Assembly: GCF_017873335.1 (NCBI RefSeq)
Contig: NZ_JAGGKB010000005.1
Coordinates: forward strand, 84,818 to 148,817
Reading direction: 5' to 3'
DNA from: Thermococcus stetteri
GTDB lineage: Archaea; Methanobacteriota_B; Thermococci; Thermococcales; Thermococcaceae
DNA length: 64,000 nt
The notes beneath the pieces were generated by a model, which saw only the letters and a list, made by a program, of their open reading frames with translations, did no database searches and was not told where the DNA came from. The stretch's first letter is position 1; each line of letters starts with the position of its first letter. The translations under genes were made by a program, and so were the position numbers. This document shows, piece after piece, positions 32,775 to 42,024 of the stretch.

Positions 32775-34774
32775 GGCTTCTCCCTCCTGAGCATTATCTG
32801 CTCCAGTTCGCGGTAATCTTCTATCGTCACGTAGGGCTTGTCCTCTCCCCCATAGAGGATGGCCGTCGAGTGGATTGCATTATGCGGACACAGCTGGGCG
32901 CAGACGCCACAGCCGACGCAGATCTCTGGCAAGATCTTCGCCTTTTTGTCCTCCTCGTCTATGACTATCGCCGGACAGCCGAAGTCCCTTATGCAGTTGT
33001 AGGCCCTCTCACAGGCCTCCTTGTCCACGAAGTAGGGGACTATCTTTCCTCCGGCCCTTCTGTATTCGCGGAAGTGGTAGAGGGCACAGTCCCCTCTCGA
33101 TATGACGACTGAGAGTCCGTCGTACTTTAAAGCCTCCCTCAGCTTGCCTATGTTCTTCCTCGCCTGGAAGGAGTCTATGACGACTATCTTCTCCACTCCC
33201 AGGCCCCTCAAAACGCTCTCTATGTCTATGCGCTTTTCGTAGGGGTTCACCTTCTTCGGACTGCCGGGATGGGCCTGCTGGCCGGTCATGGCAGTAACGG
33301 CGTTGTCAAGGATTATAAGCGTCATCTTGGAATTGTTCCTGATGGCGTTCACTATTCCGGGCAAAGCAGCGTGGAAGAAGGTCGAATCGCCTACAAGCGC
33401 CACCACCCTCTCTTCAGCTGAGTGCTGCACCCCGTGGGCTATTCCAAGGGAAGCGCCCATCGCTAAGAGAGAGTCAGTCCAGCCGATGTGCTCGAGGGCA
33501 AGCATAGAGTAGCAGCCGATGTCGTTGGAGAGATAGTAGTTTTCGATGTTCCCCATGGCCCTCCTGAGCGCCCAGAAAGTCGCTCTATGCGGACAGCCGG
33601 CGCAGAAGGTGGGCATCCTCGGGGGAGCGAGCTTTGCGAGCTCCCACATTCTCTTGAAGTGCCCCTCGTAGTCAAAGGGGAGCTCCCTTCCGAGAACCTC
33701 GGCGAGAACCTTGATGACTATGGGCACGTTGTACTCCAGCATCTCAAGGAAGTGGCCGCTCTTCTTGCCGACTATCTCCAGCTTTGGGTTCCTCTCCTTG
33801 GCAATCTGCCTCACGAAGCCCTCTATGTAGGGGAAAAGCTCTTCAACCACCACAACCTTTTCAAGCCCCTCTATGAAGTCTCCAATGAGCTTCTCCGGGA
33901 TCGGATTGAGGACGCCGAGCTTGAGGACGTACGCTTTTCCTCCGAGCTTCTGAAGGCTCTCGAGCACATAGGAATATGCCACGCCCGATGTTATTATGCC
34001 GATTCCCCTCGCTTCCCCTGGCTTTACAGCTTTCACTTCCTCCCCATCGAAGTATTCCACGCGGTTGAACTCCAAAAACTCAGGGTCATCCCTCATCTCC
34101 GCTATCTTCTCCAGAAGCTCGGCCTTGAACTTCCTCGCGAGGGAGCCAACGGTCGCGTAGCTTTTCCGGTTTTCTTTCCATAAGAGCTTATTGAAGGGCG
34201 TCCTCTCAAGCTTCCCAACCCTCACTATTCCGCTCTGGTGGTTTACCCTCGTCGTTGTCCTCACCAGAACGACGCTACTGTATTTCTCGCTCAGCTTGAA
34301 GGCCTTCTTTACCATCTCGTAGGCTTCCTGCGGGCTGGATGGTTCGAGCATTGGAAGGTAAGCCGTGTAGCCGAACCACCTTCCGTCCTGCTCCGACTGG
34401 GAGGAGTGGGCGTAGGGATCATCGGCTATAACCACAACGAGCCCGCCCTTGACGCCGGTGTAGGCAAGTGAATAGAGCGTGTCCGATGCCACGTTTCCGC
34501 CAACGCTCTTCATTGATGTGAACCCTCTAAGACCGACGAAAGCGGCTCCTGCCGCTGTCTCAAGGGCAACCTTCTCGTTGGCCGCTATTTCCACAACGAT
34601 GTCATCCCTGTAGCGGGAGACCATGTCGAAGGTGTCTAAGATTTCCGTCTGCGGAGAACCGGGGTAAAAGGCCGCAACCTTCACGTCCGCCTCGAGGGCG
34701 GCTCTGACTATGGCCTCATTAGTTAGCATATAGCCCGCGTGGGGCTCCTCTTTCAGAACCTCTTTCAGGGACAT
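32771..34774 (-). CDS. iorA: Indolepyruvate ferredoxin oxidoreductase alpha subunit, 667 aa
   Basis: The TPP- and Fe-S-bearing subunit. N-terminal 2-oxoacid domain with FYPGSPQTEILDTF and SMKSVGGNVASDTLYSLAYT; TPP domain with CAGCPHRATFWALRRAMGN, the GDSTFFHAALPGIVNAI Mg/TPP motif (about residues 465-481) and ILDNAVTAMTGQQAHPG. The C-terminal CVGCGVCAQLCPHNAI and an earlier YNCIRDFGCPAIVID give a ferredoxin-like cluster domain. The length is a little above typical 640-650. A 14-nt element identical to one in front of SUF lies about 50 nt upstream. Confidence 0.94.
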   Translation of the reverse strand: MSLKEVLKEEPHAGYMLTNEAIVRAALEADVKVAAFYPGSPQTEILDTFDMVSRYRDDIVVEIAANEKVALETAAGAAFVGLRGFTSMKSVGGNVASDTLYSLAYTGVKGGLVVVIADDPYAHSSQSEQDGRWFGYTAYLPMLEPSSPQEAYEMVKKAFKLSEKYSSVVLVRTTTRVNHQSGIVRVGKLERTPFNKLLWKENRKSYATVGSLARKFKAELLEKIAEMRDDPEFLEFNRVEYFDGEEVKAVKPGEARGIGIITSGVAYSYVLESLQKLGGKAYVLKLGVLNPIPEKLIGDFIEGLEKVVVVEELFPYIEGFVRQIAKERNPKLEIVGKKSGHFLEMLEYNVPIVIKVLAEVLGRELPFDYEGHFKRMWELAKLAPPRMPTFCAGCPHRATFWALRRAMGNIENYYLSNDIGCYSMLALEHIGWTDSLLAMGASLGIAHGVQHSAEERVVALVGDSTFFHAALPGIVNAIRNNSKMTLIILDNAVTAMTGQQAHPGSPKKVNPYEKRIDIESVLRGLGVEKIVVIDSFQARKNIGKLREALKYDGLSVVISRGDCALYHFREYRRAGGKIVPYFVDKEACERAYNCIRDFGCPAIVIDEEDKKAKILPEICVGCGVCAQLCPHNAIHSTAILYGGEDKPYVTIEDYRELEQIMLRREKP

Positions 34775-34797
34775 AGGAACACCGAAATAATTTAGAC

Positions 34798-34837
34798 TTC
34801 AAACTATAAAGGTCTTTCTCAGAACAGAAATGGGTAA
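34798..34837 (-). promoter_or_regulatory. iorAB promoter with element shared with SUF
   Basis: Minus strand: TTACCCATTTCTGT (34837-34824) followed, after about 11 nt, by the TATA-like ACCTTTATAGTTT (about 34813-34801). The 14-mer is an exact match to 31390-31377 at the SUF promoter. Confidence 0.45.
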
Positions 34838-34855
34838 AAAGGTGCAGAAATGAAA

Positions 34856-35377
34856 TCACTCACCCTGCATTAAAAGGGATGGAAGCTTCGGAGCCCTTGC
34901 GGCTAATTCCCTGTCGAGCATGAACACAATCTGTGGGGCGTCCTTGGCGAATTTTAGCTTGTCCAGTATTTTCTTTACGCTCGCCTCTTCCTCAACCTGC
35001 TCGTTGATGAACCACTCAAGAAAAGCCCTCGTTGGATAATCCCTCTCCTCCTCTGCCAGAGCTGCTAACTGATGGATGGACTTGCTTATGAACTGCTCGT
35101 GTTCATAAGCTGCCTCAAACGCCTCTATAGGGCCCCCCATTCCCTTGGCGGCTTTGGAATCTCAGCAAGCTCAACTCTCCCGTTTCTGTCGTAAATGTAG
35201 TTGTAAAACCTCAGCACGTGGCCGAGCTCCTCTTCAGCCTGAGATTTCATCCAGCTGGCAAAGCCCTCAAGGTTCAAATCGTCAAAATACGCTGCCATGG
35301 CAAAGTACAGATAGGCAGAATAAAGCCTCTCTGTTTAGCTGCTCGTTCAGAGCCTTAAGCATTTTTTCACTCAACAT
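34856..35377 (-). pseudogene. Ferritin, two one-base indels
   Basis: Joined across frames, a bacterial-type ferritin of about 173 residues: [18 protein letters not shown], then [39 protein letters not shown] (ferroxidase Glu and His), then [20 protein letters not shown] and [20 protein letters not shown]. The first break is an extra T in a three-T run (35322-35324, A on the plus strand); the second is one G short in a run of six (35133-35138). The two cancel. All ferroxidase residues are kept, which speaks for sequencing error. Its job would be iron storage and detoxification, linked to FTR1 and SUF. GGTGAT precedes the ATG. Confidence 0.85.
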
Positions 35378-35449
35378 GGCCATCACCACTATTTTTTGGA
35401 CTTTAAGATATTTTAAGATATTGGTTCGAATTCATTCTTCCCCTGTCCA

Positions 35450-37891
35450 CTACCCCCTATTCCCCAGACACTTGACGAATGCATCCCACACCTTGAAAGG
35501 CCCGGTAACGCAGGTCATATAACAGTTGCAGTCAAACTTGACATCTGCGCATTCGAGCATGGTGCATACATTGGCCGGATCTTTGGGATCCATACCATCA
35601 AGGGGAGCCAAACACGGGTGCAAATCACCCCATCCCGGCCGGGGGAGACTATTCCGGATGTCGCTCGCATAAGAGTTTATTGAAGCTCCAGTTACAACGG
35701 CATTGGTCTCGGGCATTGGAGGCCATGGGACGATGCATTGATACCTTTCTATGGCATCCCATATCAGATGGAAGTAGTAAGCAAAAACCACAGCAGGTCC
35801 AAAGTTTTTACTTTCAAGGCAGCACAACCTGCAGGTTTCACCCTCCACAACGCCAACCATAGCGGCTTTAAGTTTGCACAGCTCACACTCCTCCGAGGTA
35901 GTGTAGGTATTCAGGCTCATGGGTCCCGAAGGGTAAGTGTTTGCGTGCATTGTGCCAAGCGTTGTCTCGCCAAAACTTGCAGAAAAGCCGTTGTAACCGG
36001 GCCCATTTTTAAGGACGGCGTTAATTCCCGGGAAGAAGGGGACTGTTAAGTTCCTGTCCTCTGCTGTTGCAACCGTAAGGGACGTCGTTGAATTGCCTGA
36101 TTTGAGGAGAACCAATCAAGCGGGATATCAAGTCTTCCTTTCCCATCGGTCCTTCCGACTTCTTCGCCATCTACCAAAACGGTGATGTTGGCGCCATAAA
36201 AGCCCGGAGGGATAACCACAACGATTGAAAGGGTTAAGGGTTTTTCTTCTAAGACGGCTTCTCTTGGTTTTGGTACCGCAAAGTGCCCCGCTATTAAGAT
36301 GAGTCCTATGAGTAACAAAACCAGCCCTCGCTTATCTTTCTTCATGTAGAAGGCAATCCCTACGGCTCCAGTTGTAACACCAAGAACCACGAGAAGAACA
36401 GCCCAGTCAAAAGTACTCGGTTTGGGTTCCGGGGTTTCAGTTGGGGAGTGGCTCCTGTTCTCCACCAAGAAGGAAAAGTAGCCATCCGAATCTGCCCAGA
36501 CGGTTCTTCCTGAGATGTTCGCAGGTGCTCCGGGCACGTTTATTTTTCCATAAATAATCGTTCCATTTTCTACCCTAAGGGTCTTTTTCCAGACGAGTTT
36601 TGGCTTTAAATCACTTATGATCACTGTTTGATTCATGTAAACGTCCTCGCCATCAAAGTATACCGCCGTGATGTTGTATTCCCCGGCCAGAAAAGTCGCG
36701 TTCCATTCTATCTCTTCACCCCACCTGGCGAGCTTTTCGTTTATGTAGAGAAAGACCGGTCCCTGGAAGTACTCCCTTGGCGTCACCCATGCCCTTAGGG
36801 TTCCGTTCTCATAGACAAGGTGAACTTCTGGCCTCAGCTCTTCGAGGAGCACTAGCTTTCCGCCCGAGCCAACATATCCCCCGCCGAAGTCGTGCGTGAA
36901 GGCAACGCCTGGAAAGGTCGTGTAACCCTCAGGATAAGTCCTTTTCTCCACCCTCTCAAGTGTGGGCTTTATATCCATCTCACCGCGCTTAACTTTCAAT
37001 GTTTTGGTAGGCCCCCCAAGGAGGATAACCTCCGCTCTCCCGGTTTCTTTTTTGAGAGCAGCCTCTCCAGTCCAAGTGACGTTCCCCGGGTTGAAGAGAA
37101 CCAGATCCCAGTCCGAGTTCATCAGGAGAACGTAGTCTCCAAAGAGCTTAACGTGGAGGGGCCGGCCTATAATCTGGAGGAAGTGAAAAGTAGCGTTGTG
37201 AGGCTCGAACATCGCAACGCCCGTCATCTTACCCTCCATTATTGCCGTATAGATGGTGAGATTCTCATCAACGGTTATTCCATCTGGAACGAGAGTCGAA
37301 TAGTTCCCGGGAAAGCGCCACAGGTAGAATGTCCCGTTATCTGGAAAGAGCAACCCTACGCCACCCTTGGGCTCATCTTTAAACTCAACGGTGAAGTATA
37401 CTCTATCAAGGACTGGAAAGACGTCGTAGGCTTTGAAGGTCTCATTGGAAAGACGATAAAAGGTCATGGTGCCGTTTTTAAGTATTCCAACTCCGCCGGT
37501 TCTGTTGAGCATACCGGCAAAGTACGCGGTACCTCTTTTGGCATAGACGTGGATGAACTGCAAGCCCGGGTATTCCCAAGCGTAGAGCGTGTCGTTGGCC
37601 GGATTTAAGGCCAGGGCAGGCCCCCAATCGGCCGCCATGTAAACTTTATCTCCAACCGAAAGGCCGTTGAGAAGGTAGGGCTGTTCCCAGTAGATGAAGT
37701 GGGTCTCATTGGTCTTGAGCCACACCCTCTCACCGTAGGTGCTGAAGTAAAGCCCATCGGGGGAGAGCCTGGGATGGAGTATTATCCCCCCCAACGTCCC
37801 ATAAAAATATTTTTCCGGAGGTTGCAAATGGGAGCGTTAACAAAAAGAGGAGCAAAGCACACAAGGATTTTTTAGGGCCAGAGAACTTCAT
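35450..37891 (-). pseudogene. Long secreted membrane-anchored protein, about 810 aa, two frame breaks
   Basis: I do not recognise the family. Reconstructed: signal peptide (MKFSGPKKSLCALLLFLLTL), then FLWDVGG-IILHPRLSPDGLYF and a run of blade-like repeats with Trp/Tyr and NGT glycosylation-type sites (about residues 25-330), which suggests a beta-propeller. An Ig-like part follows (YNITAVYFDGEDVYMNQTV), then two membrane helices (WAVLLVVLGVTTGAVGIAFY and LVLLLIGLILIAGHFAV), then an exported Cys-rich end (ECELCKLK, ETCRLCCLE, KFDCNCYMTC). The breaks are one extra G at 37787-37793 and one missing base near 36107-36111. Fragments would be 593 and 221 aa if taken separately. Confidence 0.6.
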
Positions 37892-37980
37892 TAACTGGGG
37901 CAAAGAAAGGTTCCCTACACCCGTCCACAATTCCCCCTTTTGAAGTTTGGCTAAATATCTATACGACCTGAAACAATATA

Positions 37981-38021
37981 AAGTTTGCTTTTCCAAAAAG
38001 GATGTTTTGGAAAGCAAACTT
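37981..38021. other. Strong intergenic hairpin
   Basis: AAGTTTGCTTTTCCAAAA (37981-37998) and TTTTGGAAAGCAAACTT (38005-38021) are inverted repeats of 17 bp with one bulged T and a 6-nt loop. It lies 40 nt past the stop of thiI and 90 nt before the secreted-protein gene. It may act as a transcript end or processing signal, or as an operator. Confidence 0.7.
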
Positions 38022-38060
38022 CTATCATAAACCAAGGGATACTACACCTTTATAAACTTC

Positions 38061-39152
38061 TCAGATCACACCCTCTTTTTTCAGCTCTGCCCTTATTTTC
38101 TCGAACTCCTCAAGCTTCCCCTGTGTTACAACCCGCTCTGGCCTGAAGGGGCAGTCACAGTAAGGATACTCCAAAAAGGCATCATATGTTTTTATTTTTC
38201 GGGCTATGGAAACTATCTCCTCTTTGTCGAATCCTAAAAGGGGCCTATGAACTGGAAAGTCCACACTCATGGTCTCAAAGTAGAGATTAGTCAGGGTCTG
38301 CGATGCAACCTGGCCGAGGCTGTCACCGGTGACTATCCCAAGGGCGCCGTTCTCTTTTGCTATCTCAGCCGCTCTTCTCAGCATGGCCACCTTGCATACC
38401 ACACAGGTCCATTCTCTTCTGTTAAGCTTATTTAATGCTATCACGTAAGGCTTGAGGATCTCGAAATGATTCTCTACGATCAGCTCTATGGGTTCCGGGG
38501 AATAATCGTTGAGAATCTCCACGACCTTCTCAACGACTTTTCTCGCATTCTTTCCTTGGTCAAAGTGAACCGCTATCACCTCAGCACCTCTCTTCAGCAT
38601 TAGGAAAGCCGCCACTGGAGAATCTATCCCTCCACTCAAGAGAACTACAACTTTTCCCTGCGTTCCCACCGGTAGTCCTCCCACACCCCTAATCTTCTCA
38701 AAGAACACGTAAGCTTTTCCGTTTATTATCTCTATTCCAATTGTAAGTTCTGGATTCTCAAGATCCACCTTCCATCCAAATTCCTTAACAACAAACGCTC
38801 CTATTTCCTTATTAACTTCCACGGAGGTCTTCAAGAACGTTTTGTCAAGCCTCTGGGTTTCAACTTTAAAGCTCCTTGGAGTGAGGCCTTTAAGGGCCTC
38901 TTTAAGATACTTGGGAACTTCCTCATAGGGCATGACCTTCGCCGGGGAGACTGAAACAACTCCCGGAACCTTGGCTATTATTTCGGAGGCATTATCCGGG
39001 GCATCAACGAGAATCCTGCCCTTTATTACCTCCGCTCTTCCCTCGATTCCCCTTCTTTTTAGGGCTTTCTCAATATTCCCGGCCAATTTTCTCTCAAATT
39101 CCCTTCTTTTTCCGCCTTTTACCGCTATCTCTCCGTATCTTACTATTATCAC
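38061..39152 (-). CDS. thiI: tRNA 4-thiouridine synthetase ThiI, 363 aa
   Basis: N-terminal ferredoxin-like and THUMP domains (IIVRYGEIAVKGGKRREFER; VEVNKEIGAFVVKEFGWKV) followed by the PP-loop ATPase VVVLLSGGIDSPVAAFLML (SGGxDS, about residues 173-190) and CVVCKVAMLRRAAEIAKENG. It adenylates U8 of tRNA and adds sulfur; in some archaea it also contributes to thiamine synthesis. The Cys-rich end PYCDCPFRPERVV is present, but there is no rhodanese domain, so sulfur must come from another donor. GTG 39152 with GGTGG upstream is preferred to the longer frame. It follows the ThiF-like gene directly, so both sit in one sulfur-transfer operon. Confidence 0.92.
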   Translation of the reverse strand: MIIVRYGEIAVKGGKRREFERKLAGNIEKALKRRGIEGRAEVIKGRILVDAPDNASEIIAKVPGVVSVSPAKVMPYEEVPKYLKEALKGLTPRSFKVETQRLDKTFLKTSVEVNKEIGAFVVKEFGWKVDLENPELTIGIEIINGKAYVFFEKIRGVGGLPVGTQGKVVVLLSGGIDSPVAAFLMLKRGAEVIAVHFDQGKNARKVVEKVVEILNDYSPEPIELIVENHFEILKPYVIALNKLNRREWTCVVCKVAMLRRAAEIAKENGALGIVTGDSLGQVASQTLTNLYFETMSVDFPVHRPLLGFDKEEIVSIARKIKTYDAFLEYPYCDCPFRPERVVTQGKLEEFEKIRAELKKEGVI

Positions 39153-39153
39153 A

Positions 39154-40011
39154 TCAACCACCCAGATATCTTGCAAAGAGGTTCTTCGCTTCTCTCTCCT
39201 CTTCAGCCCCCCTAATAACCATTCTTCCGCTTTTGAAGATCAGTATTTCATAATCCTCATCTTCAAATTGAATGAACTGCGAGGTTTTTAGATATTCAAG
39301 GCCGAGGTTTTCGAGCTGTTTTCCAAGCTCTTCAAGGTTAACATCCATTTTCTCCGGGGGCGTTACCTGGATTGAACCATCACATAGCCTCTCTATCTTT
39401 ATACGCTTTTCTAAAAAGGTGAACTCTCCCCCTACACATGCCGGACAGTCCTCCCTTCTTGGCACCTCAACTTTTTCAAAGTCAAGCGTCTTTGTGTCGA
39501 AGAAGATGAGCTCGCTTTTGACATCTTCCCCTAACAAAATCTTTGCCGCAAGAGCAACGGCTATTGAAGCTGCCAGCGGGGGAACATAGCTCATAATCCC
39601 AGCCATCGCACAGGTGGGCATAGGTCTTGAAGGCAACTTGGGCATAAAACATCTGAAGCACGCTGTTTTACCAGGAATTATCGGCATTATGTTTCCATAG
39701 GTGGATAAAACCCCCACATATATCCAAGGCTTGCCGTTTTTTACTGCGTAATCGTTTATAACCTGCCTTGTGTAGATGTTGTCGGTTCCATCTATTATCA
39801 GGTCAGCTTCGTTAAGAAGAGCAACTGTTGAGGGGTTCAAATCCTCAAAGTAACCTTTAACTCCAAACTTCTCCTTTAGCACATCCACCTTCGGCTTTCC
39901 TATGACCTCCCAGCTTCCCAAAGCACCAGCTCCAACGACCGCCACCTTGCTCTCGCCCAACTTTCTCTGTCCCTCAATGCCTATAATGGGGAAGTGTCTC
40001 GAAAAGTCCAT
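39154..40011 (-). CDS. ThiF/MoeB-like E1 protein with an internal deletion, 285 aa
   Basis: An adenylating enzyme of the ThiF/MoeB/HesA class that activates a small ubiquitin-like sulfur carrier. Seen: VAVVGAGALGSWEV (GxGxxG), IGKPKVDVLKEKF, LIIDGTDNIYTRQVINDYAV, ACFRCFMPKLPSRP, CAMAGIMSYVPPLAASIAV and EDCPACVGG (zinc Cys). Between WEV and IGKPKV the family normally has about 35 residues including the Asp and Arg of the ATP site (DRDFVDESNLPRQ type); these are absent and the frame is kept. The product is therefore probably inactive in adenylation. The tail beyond residue 220 is specific to Thermococcales-type homologues. It overlaps the thiI control region. Confidence 0.75.
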   Translation of the reverse strand: MDFSRHFPIIGIEGQRKLGESKVAVVGAGALGSWEVIGKPKVDVLKEKFGVKGYFEDLNPSTVALLNEADLIIDGTDNIYTRQVINDYAVKNGKPWIYVGVLSTYGNIMPIIPGKTACFRCFMPKLPSRPMPTCAMAGIMSYVPPLAASIAVALAAKILLGEDVKSELIFFDTKTLDFEKVEVPRREDCPACVGGEFTFLEKRIKIERLCDGSIQVTPPEKMDVNLEELGKQLENLGLEYLKTSQFIQFEDEDYEILIFKSGRMVIRGAEEEREAKNLFARYLGG

Positions 40012-40075
40012 GCTACCTCACCGAAAAAAAGTATGAAATATGAAAGATGCTTTATGAATTTAATCCTTTTCAAAA

Positions 40076-40912
40076 TTAAAGCTCCCGGAGGAGTTTGTAA
40101 ACCACCGAAAAGTCAAGCTCCTCCATGCCCCTTTCAAAGGCAAGCCTGTAGAGCTCCCTCACGGTAGCGTTGAGCGGGACTGCTTTCCTCGATGCCAGGG
40201 CCAGGTCGTAAGCGTAGGAGAGATCCTTAACGAGGTTCTTCACGGAGAAGTGAGTCGAGTAATCTTCACTGAGGAGCTTTGCCTTCTTCGCCTTCAGCAC
40301 CACCGAGTTGCCGGCGCCGTTCTCAAGCACCTCTATAAGCTCCTCCTTCGGGATTCCGGCTTTTTCACCCAAAGCTACTGCCTCACCAAGGGCAGCCATG
40401 AAGGCTCCGAGCACAAAGTTGTTTATCAGTTTGAGCTTCGTGGCCTTCCCGGGCTCCTCAACGTGGAATACCTTCTTCCCGAGCTTCTCAAGATAGGGAC
40501 GGACTTTCTCAAAGGCTTCCCTCTCGCCGCTCACGAGGATCGTCAGCTGGCCGTTTCTCGCCGGAATGACGCTCCCGATGACGGGGCTTTCGAGGTAAAA
40601 GGCTCCCGCGTTTCTGTACATCTCGTGGAACTCTAAGACCTTCTCGTGGTGGTTCGTGGTGGTGTCCACTACTATCTTCCCGCTGAGATCTGCCTTTAAA
40701 AGCCTCTCCAAAACCTGCCTCACCGCTTCGCTGTCGTAGAGCGAGAGGAAGATCACGTCGCATTTCTCGGCAACTTCCTCCGGAGTTCTTGCGACTTTCT
40801 TGAAACCTTTGGCCTTCTCTATCGTCCTGTTCCAGACGAGGAGCTCGTAATCCTCTGATAACCTCTCCGCCATGGCTCGACCTATATGACCCAGGCCAAT
40901 CCATCCTATCAT
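40076..40912 (-). CDS. 3-hydroxyisobutyrate dehydrogenase-family oxidoreductase, 278 aa
   Basis: A beta-hydroxyacid dehydrogenase: Rossmann start MIGWIGLGHIGRAMAERL, NRTIEKAKGF, the substrate motif LESPVIGSVIPARNGQLTIL (family DAPVSGG region) and the catalytic Lys in GKATKLKLINNFVLGAFMAA (about residue 171). Acts on small hydroxyacids or semialdehydes (3-hydroxyisobutyrate, glyoxylate or succinic semialdehyde reductase types). I start at ATG 40912; the frame to 41122 overlaps the divergent nitroreductase and is not credible. The substrate is uncertain. Confidence 0.87.
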   Translation of the reverse strand: MIGWIGLGHIGRAMAERLSEDYELLVWNRTIEKAKGFKKVARTPEEVAEKCDVIFLSLYDSEAVRQVLERLLKADLSGKIVVDTTTNHHEKVLEFHEMYRNAGAFYLESPVIGSVIPARNGQLTILVSGEREAFEKVRPYLEKLGKKVFHVEEPGKATKLKLINNFVLGAFMAALGEAVALGEKAGIPKEELIEVLENGAGNSVVLKAKKAKLLSEDYSTHFSVKNLVKDLSYAYDLALASRKAVPLNATVRELYRLAFERGMEELDFSVVYKLLREL

Positions 40913-40984
40913 AGGCAATCGCCTAAAGGGGTTATTTTTCAAAATTCTTATAACCGTTACGTCAAAAATCTCAACGGTGGTAAC

Positions 40985-41521
40985 ATGGAGTTCTTTGAAG
41001 TCCTGAAAAGGAGGAGGAGCATAAGGCGTTTTCAGGACAAGCCCGTGCCGAGAGAGGTGATAGAAAAGCTCCTTGAAGCGGCATTCCTCTCGCCGAGCTC
41101 CTACAACAAGAGGCCGTGGCACTTCATCGTTGTTGATGATAAAGAGAAGCTTGAGGCCCTCTCAAGGGCAAAGCTCGGTGCCTCTGGCCTCAAAACGGCC
41201 CCGGTGGCGATAGTCGTCACAGCCGACGAGAGGAAAAGCGACGTACGGGTTGAAGACGCGAGCATAGCGGCCGAGCACATCCACCTCGCCTCCTATGCTT
41301 TAGGGTTAGGCTCCTTCTGGGTGCAGATAAGGAACAGGATGCATGACGGGACCAAAAGCGCCGAAGAGTACGTTAGGGAGCTCCTGGGCATTCCGGAGAA
41401 CTACCGCGTGCTCTGCATCGTTGGGGTAGGCTATCCGGCTGAGAAGAAGGAGCCTCACGGCGATGAAGTCTTCGAGTGGGAGAAGGTGAGCCACAACGAG
41501 TTCGGGAGGGGGTTCAAGTAG
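40985..41521 (+). CDS. Nitroreductase-family flavoprotein, 178 aa
   Basis: FMN-dependent NAD(P)H oxidoreductase: FFEVLKRRRSIRRFQDKPVP (residues 3-22, the RRSxR FMN site), AAFLSPSSYNKRPWHFIVVD and IVGVGYPAEKKEPHGDEVFE. The ATG at 40985 has GGTGGTAAC upstream. Divergent from the dehydrogenase gene with 72 nt between starts. It ends in an 8-nt convergent overlap with the flavodoxin gene. The substrate is unknown; family members reduce nitroaromatics, quinones or flavins. Confidence 0.9.
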   Translation: MEFFEVLKRRRSIRRFQDKPVPREVIEKLLEAAFLSPSSYNKRPWHFIVVDDKEKLEALSRAKLGASGLKTAPVAIVVTADERKSDVRVEDASIAAEHIHLASYALGLGSFWVQIRNRMHDGTKSAEEYVRELLGIPENYRVLCIVGVGYPAEKKEPHGDEVFEWEKVSHNEFGRGFK

Positions 41522-41975
41522 TTATTAAGGCCTTGAGCTCTTCTTTTAACTCTCTTACCCCTTTTTCAAGCTCTTTCTTGACGATAGTCTTTTTCAGGAG
41601 CGCTTTATCACCGTAGAGCTCCTCCATCTGCTCGAGGCACATTCCTGCCCTTCCGGCGCAGGTTGCGAAGAATACCGCGCCTTTGATCCGCCCCCTGTTC
41701 CTCAGGAGATAGGTCCTTATGGCCGGCGTGACCCTTCCGTTCCAGACAGGGATTCCCACAATCACGAGGTCGTAGTTTGACGGGTCCTTCGTGAACTCTA
41801 TCTCCGTTGTCTTCCCCCTCGTGGCGTCGTAGCCGGCTCTCAGGAATCCGATGATGCCCCTGCGGGACTTCTTATCAATTACCTCGTCAACGTCGGCGTT
41901 AAGGGCTTTAGCAAGCTCCTCCGCCACTCTTTTCGTCGTTCCACTCCGGGAGTAGAAGACGACGAGCGTTTTCAT
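41514..41975 (-). CDS. Flavodoxin-like protein, 153 aa
   Basis: FMN-binding fold: KTLVVFYSRSGTTKRVAEEL (residues 2-21, phosphate loop) and IVGIPVWNGRVTPAIRTYL with AVFFATCAGRAGMC around the isoalloxazine site. Acts as a one- or two-electron carrier or a small flavin reductase in the cytoplasm. Alone on its strand between the nitroreductase and the disrupted transporter. The Cys pair near CAGRAGMC is not typical of classical flavodoxins. Confidence 0.87.
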   Translation of the reverse strand: MKTLVVFYSRSGTTKRVAEELAKALNADVDEVIDKKSRRGIIGFLRAGYDATRGKTTEIEFTKDPSNYDLVIVGIPVWNGRVTPAIRTYLLRNRGRIKGAVFFATCAGRAGMCLEQMEELYGDKALLKKTIVKKELEKGVRELKEELKALITT

Positions 41976-42024
41976 AACACCACCCTTTTAATTTCACCGG
42001 CAGGGTTAATAGAGTTTTCTTTTC

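Noticed and set aside
40913..41122. 70-residue N-terminal extension of the hydroxyisobutyrate dehydrogenase
   Set aside because: It would overlap the divergent nitroreductase and its promoter; the Rossmann start MIGWIGLGHIG marks the true beginning.
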